Shown here: piece after piece, positions 5,280 to 5,337 of the stretch | How positions within the stretch are numbered: position 1 is the first letter of the stretch | How the letters are laid out: the number at the start of each line of letters is the position of its first letter | From: Bacteroidales bacterium | Lineage (GTDB): Bacteria; Bacteroidota; Bacteroidia; Bacteroidales; JAADJA01 | Length of the DNA: 5,337 bases | Reading direction: 5' to 3' | Assembly: GCA_030635465.1 (NCBI GenBank) | Contig: DAOVYU010000113.1 | Coordinates: 1-5,337, forward strand | Notes under the pieces: generated by a model | Databases searched by the model: none | Told to the model about the DNA's origin: nothing | What the model saw: the letters and a program-made list of their open reading frames with translations, nothing else | Translations under genes and position numbers: made by a program

Positions 5280-5337
5280 TCCAAACAATCTCTTATTGTT
5301 TAAAAAATAACAATGCGACGAAATTAATTAAAATAAA

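Larger units (their letters stand above)
5111..5293. repeat. Short non-coding repeat element with imperfect terminal inverted repeats (MITE-like)
   Basis: The left end AGAGGCTGTTTGGAATTT (5111-5128) and the reverse complement of the right end (5276-5293), AGAGATTGTTTGGATTTT, match at 15 of 18 positions, including an exact TGTTTGGA core. The 183 bases between the outer ends hold no plausible gene. Inside are a GC-rich palindrome (5132-5152), a perfect 12-bp palindrome (5204-5215) flanked by ATTTTTTCGAC (5193-5203) and GTCTTAAAAAT (5222-5232) as imperfect arms, and TTTTTTGCC (5173-5181) facing GACAAAAAA (5243-5251). So the element has nested dyad symmetry. Ends beginning GAGGCTGTTT resemble those of several insertion sequence families, so a non-autonomous element is plausible, but no transposase and no unambiguous target duplication are seen (TATT occurs near both ends, offset by one base on the left). 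Confidence 0.55.

Noticed and set aside
5094..5337. A small gene or RNA gene in the right-hand spacer
   Set aside because: No open frame of useful length, and no tRNA or known riboswitch pattern; the structure is better explained as a repeat element plus AT-rich spacer.
1..5337. CRISPR array, tRNA/rRNA, phage, toxin-antitoxin or defence genes
   Set aside because: No regularly spaced repeats, no cloverleaf or rRNA signature, and every confident gene belongs to repair, envelope, redox or central metabolism.

Overview
The window reads as a chromosomal segment of an AT-rich member of the Bacteroidota, most likely an anaerobic or facultative marine or sediment type. The evidence is an outer-membrane beta-barrel gene of the PorT-like type, promoter-like motifs of the Bacteroidota form (TTG near -33, TAnnTTTG-like near -7), AT-rich rather than Shine-Dalgarno leaders, and a four-subunit 2-oxoacid:ferredoxin oxidoreductase operon in the delta-alpha-beta-gamma order common in that phylum. 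The genus cannot be told from the sequence.

Left part, plus strand: the last 125 codons of uvrC (nucleotide excision repair) enter from the left edge. A 62-base gap with a plausible promoter leads to a 206-residue outer-membrane beta-barrel protein. Its 3' end overlaps by 23 bases the 3' end of a convergent minus-strand gene for a 200-residue lipoprotein with a Tll0287-like (DUF3365) domain and one CxxCH haem-c motif.

Middle: a 128-base spacer holds a perfect 10-bp hairpin. Next is a minus-strand gene for a small zinc-ribbon-like protein of unknown function (142 or, more likely, 132 residues) with its own promoter. A strong minus-strand intrinsic terminator separates it from the operon upstream.

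Right part, minus strand: ferredoxin-like delta, PYR-domain alpha (VorB/KorA type), TPP-binding beta and gamma subunits of one enzyme. Together they catalyse CoA-dependent oxidative decarboxylation of a 2-oxoacid (branched-chain 2-oxoacid or 2-oxoglutarate) with ferredoxin as electron carrier. The beta and delta subunits show complete cluster-ligand sets.

Right edge: about 244 bases without a gene. Positions 5111-5293 look like a short non-coding repeat element: imperfect 18-base terminal inverted repeats (15/18 matching), a GC-rich REP-like palindrome and an inner 12-bp palindrome. It ends only 17 bases before the delta start codon, so the operon must be transcribed from inside or through it. 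This is the most interesting structure here. I found no evidence of a new defence, CRISPR or mobile gene system; the genes are otherwise ordinary.
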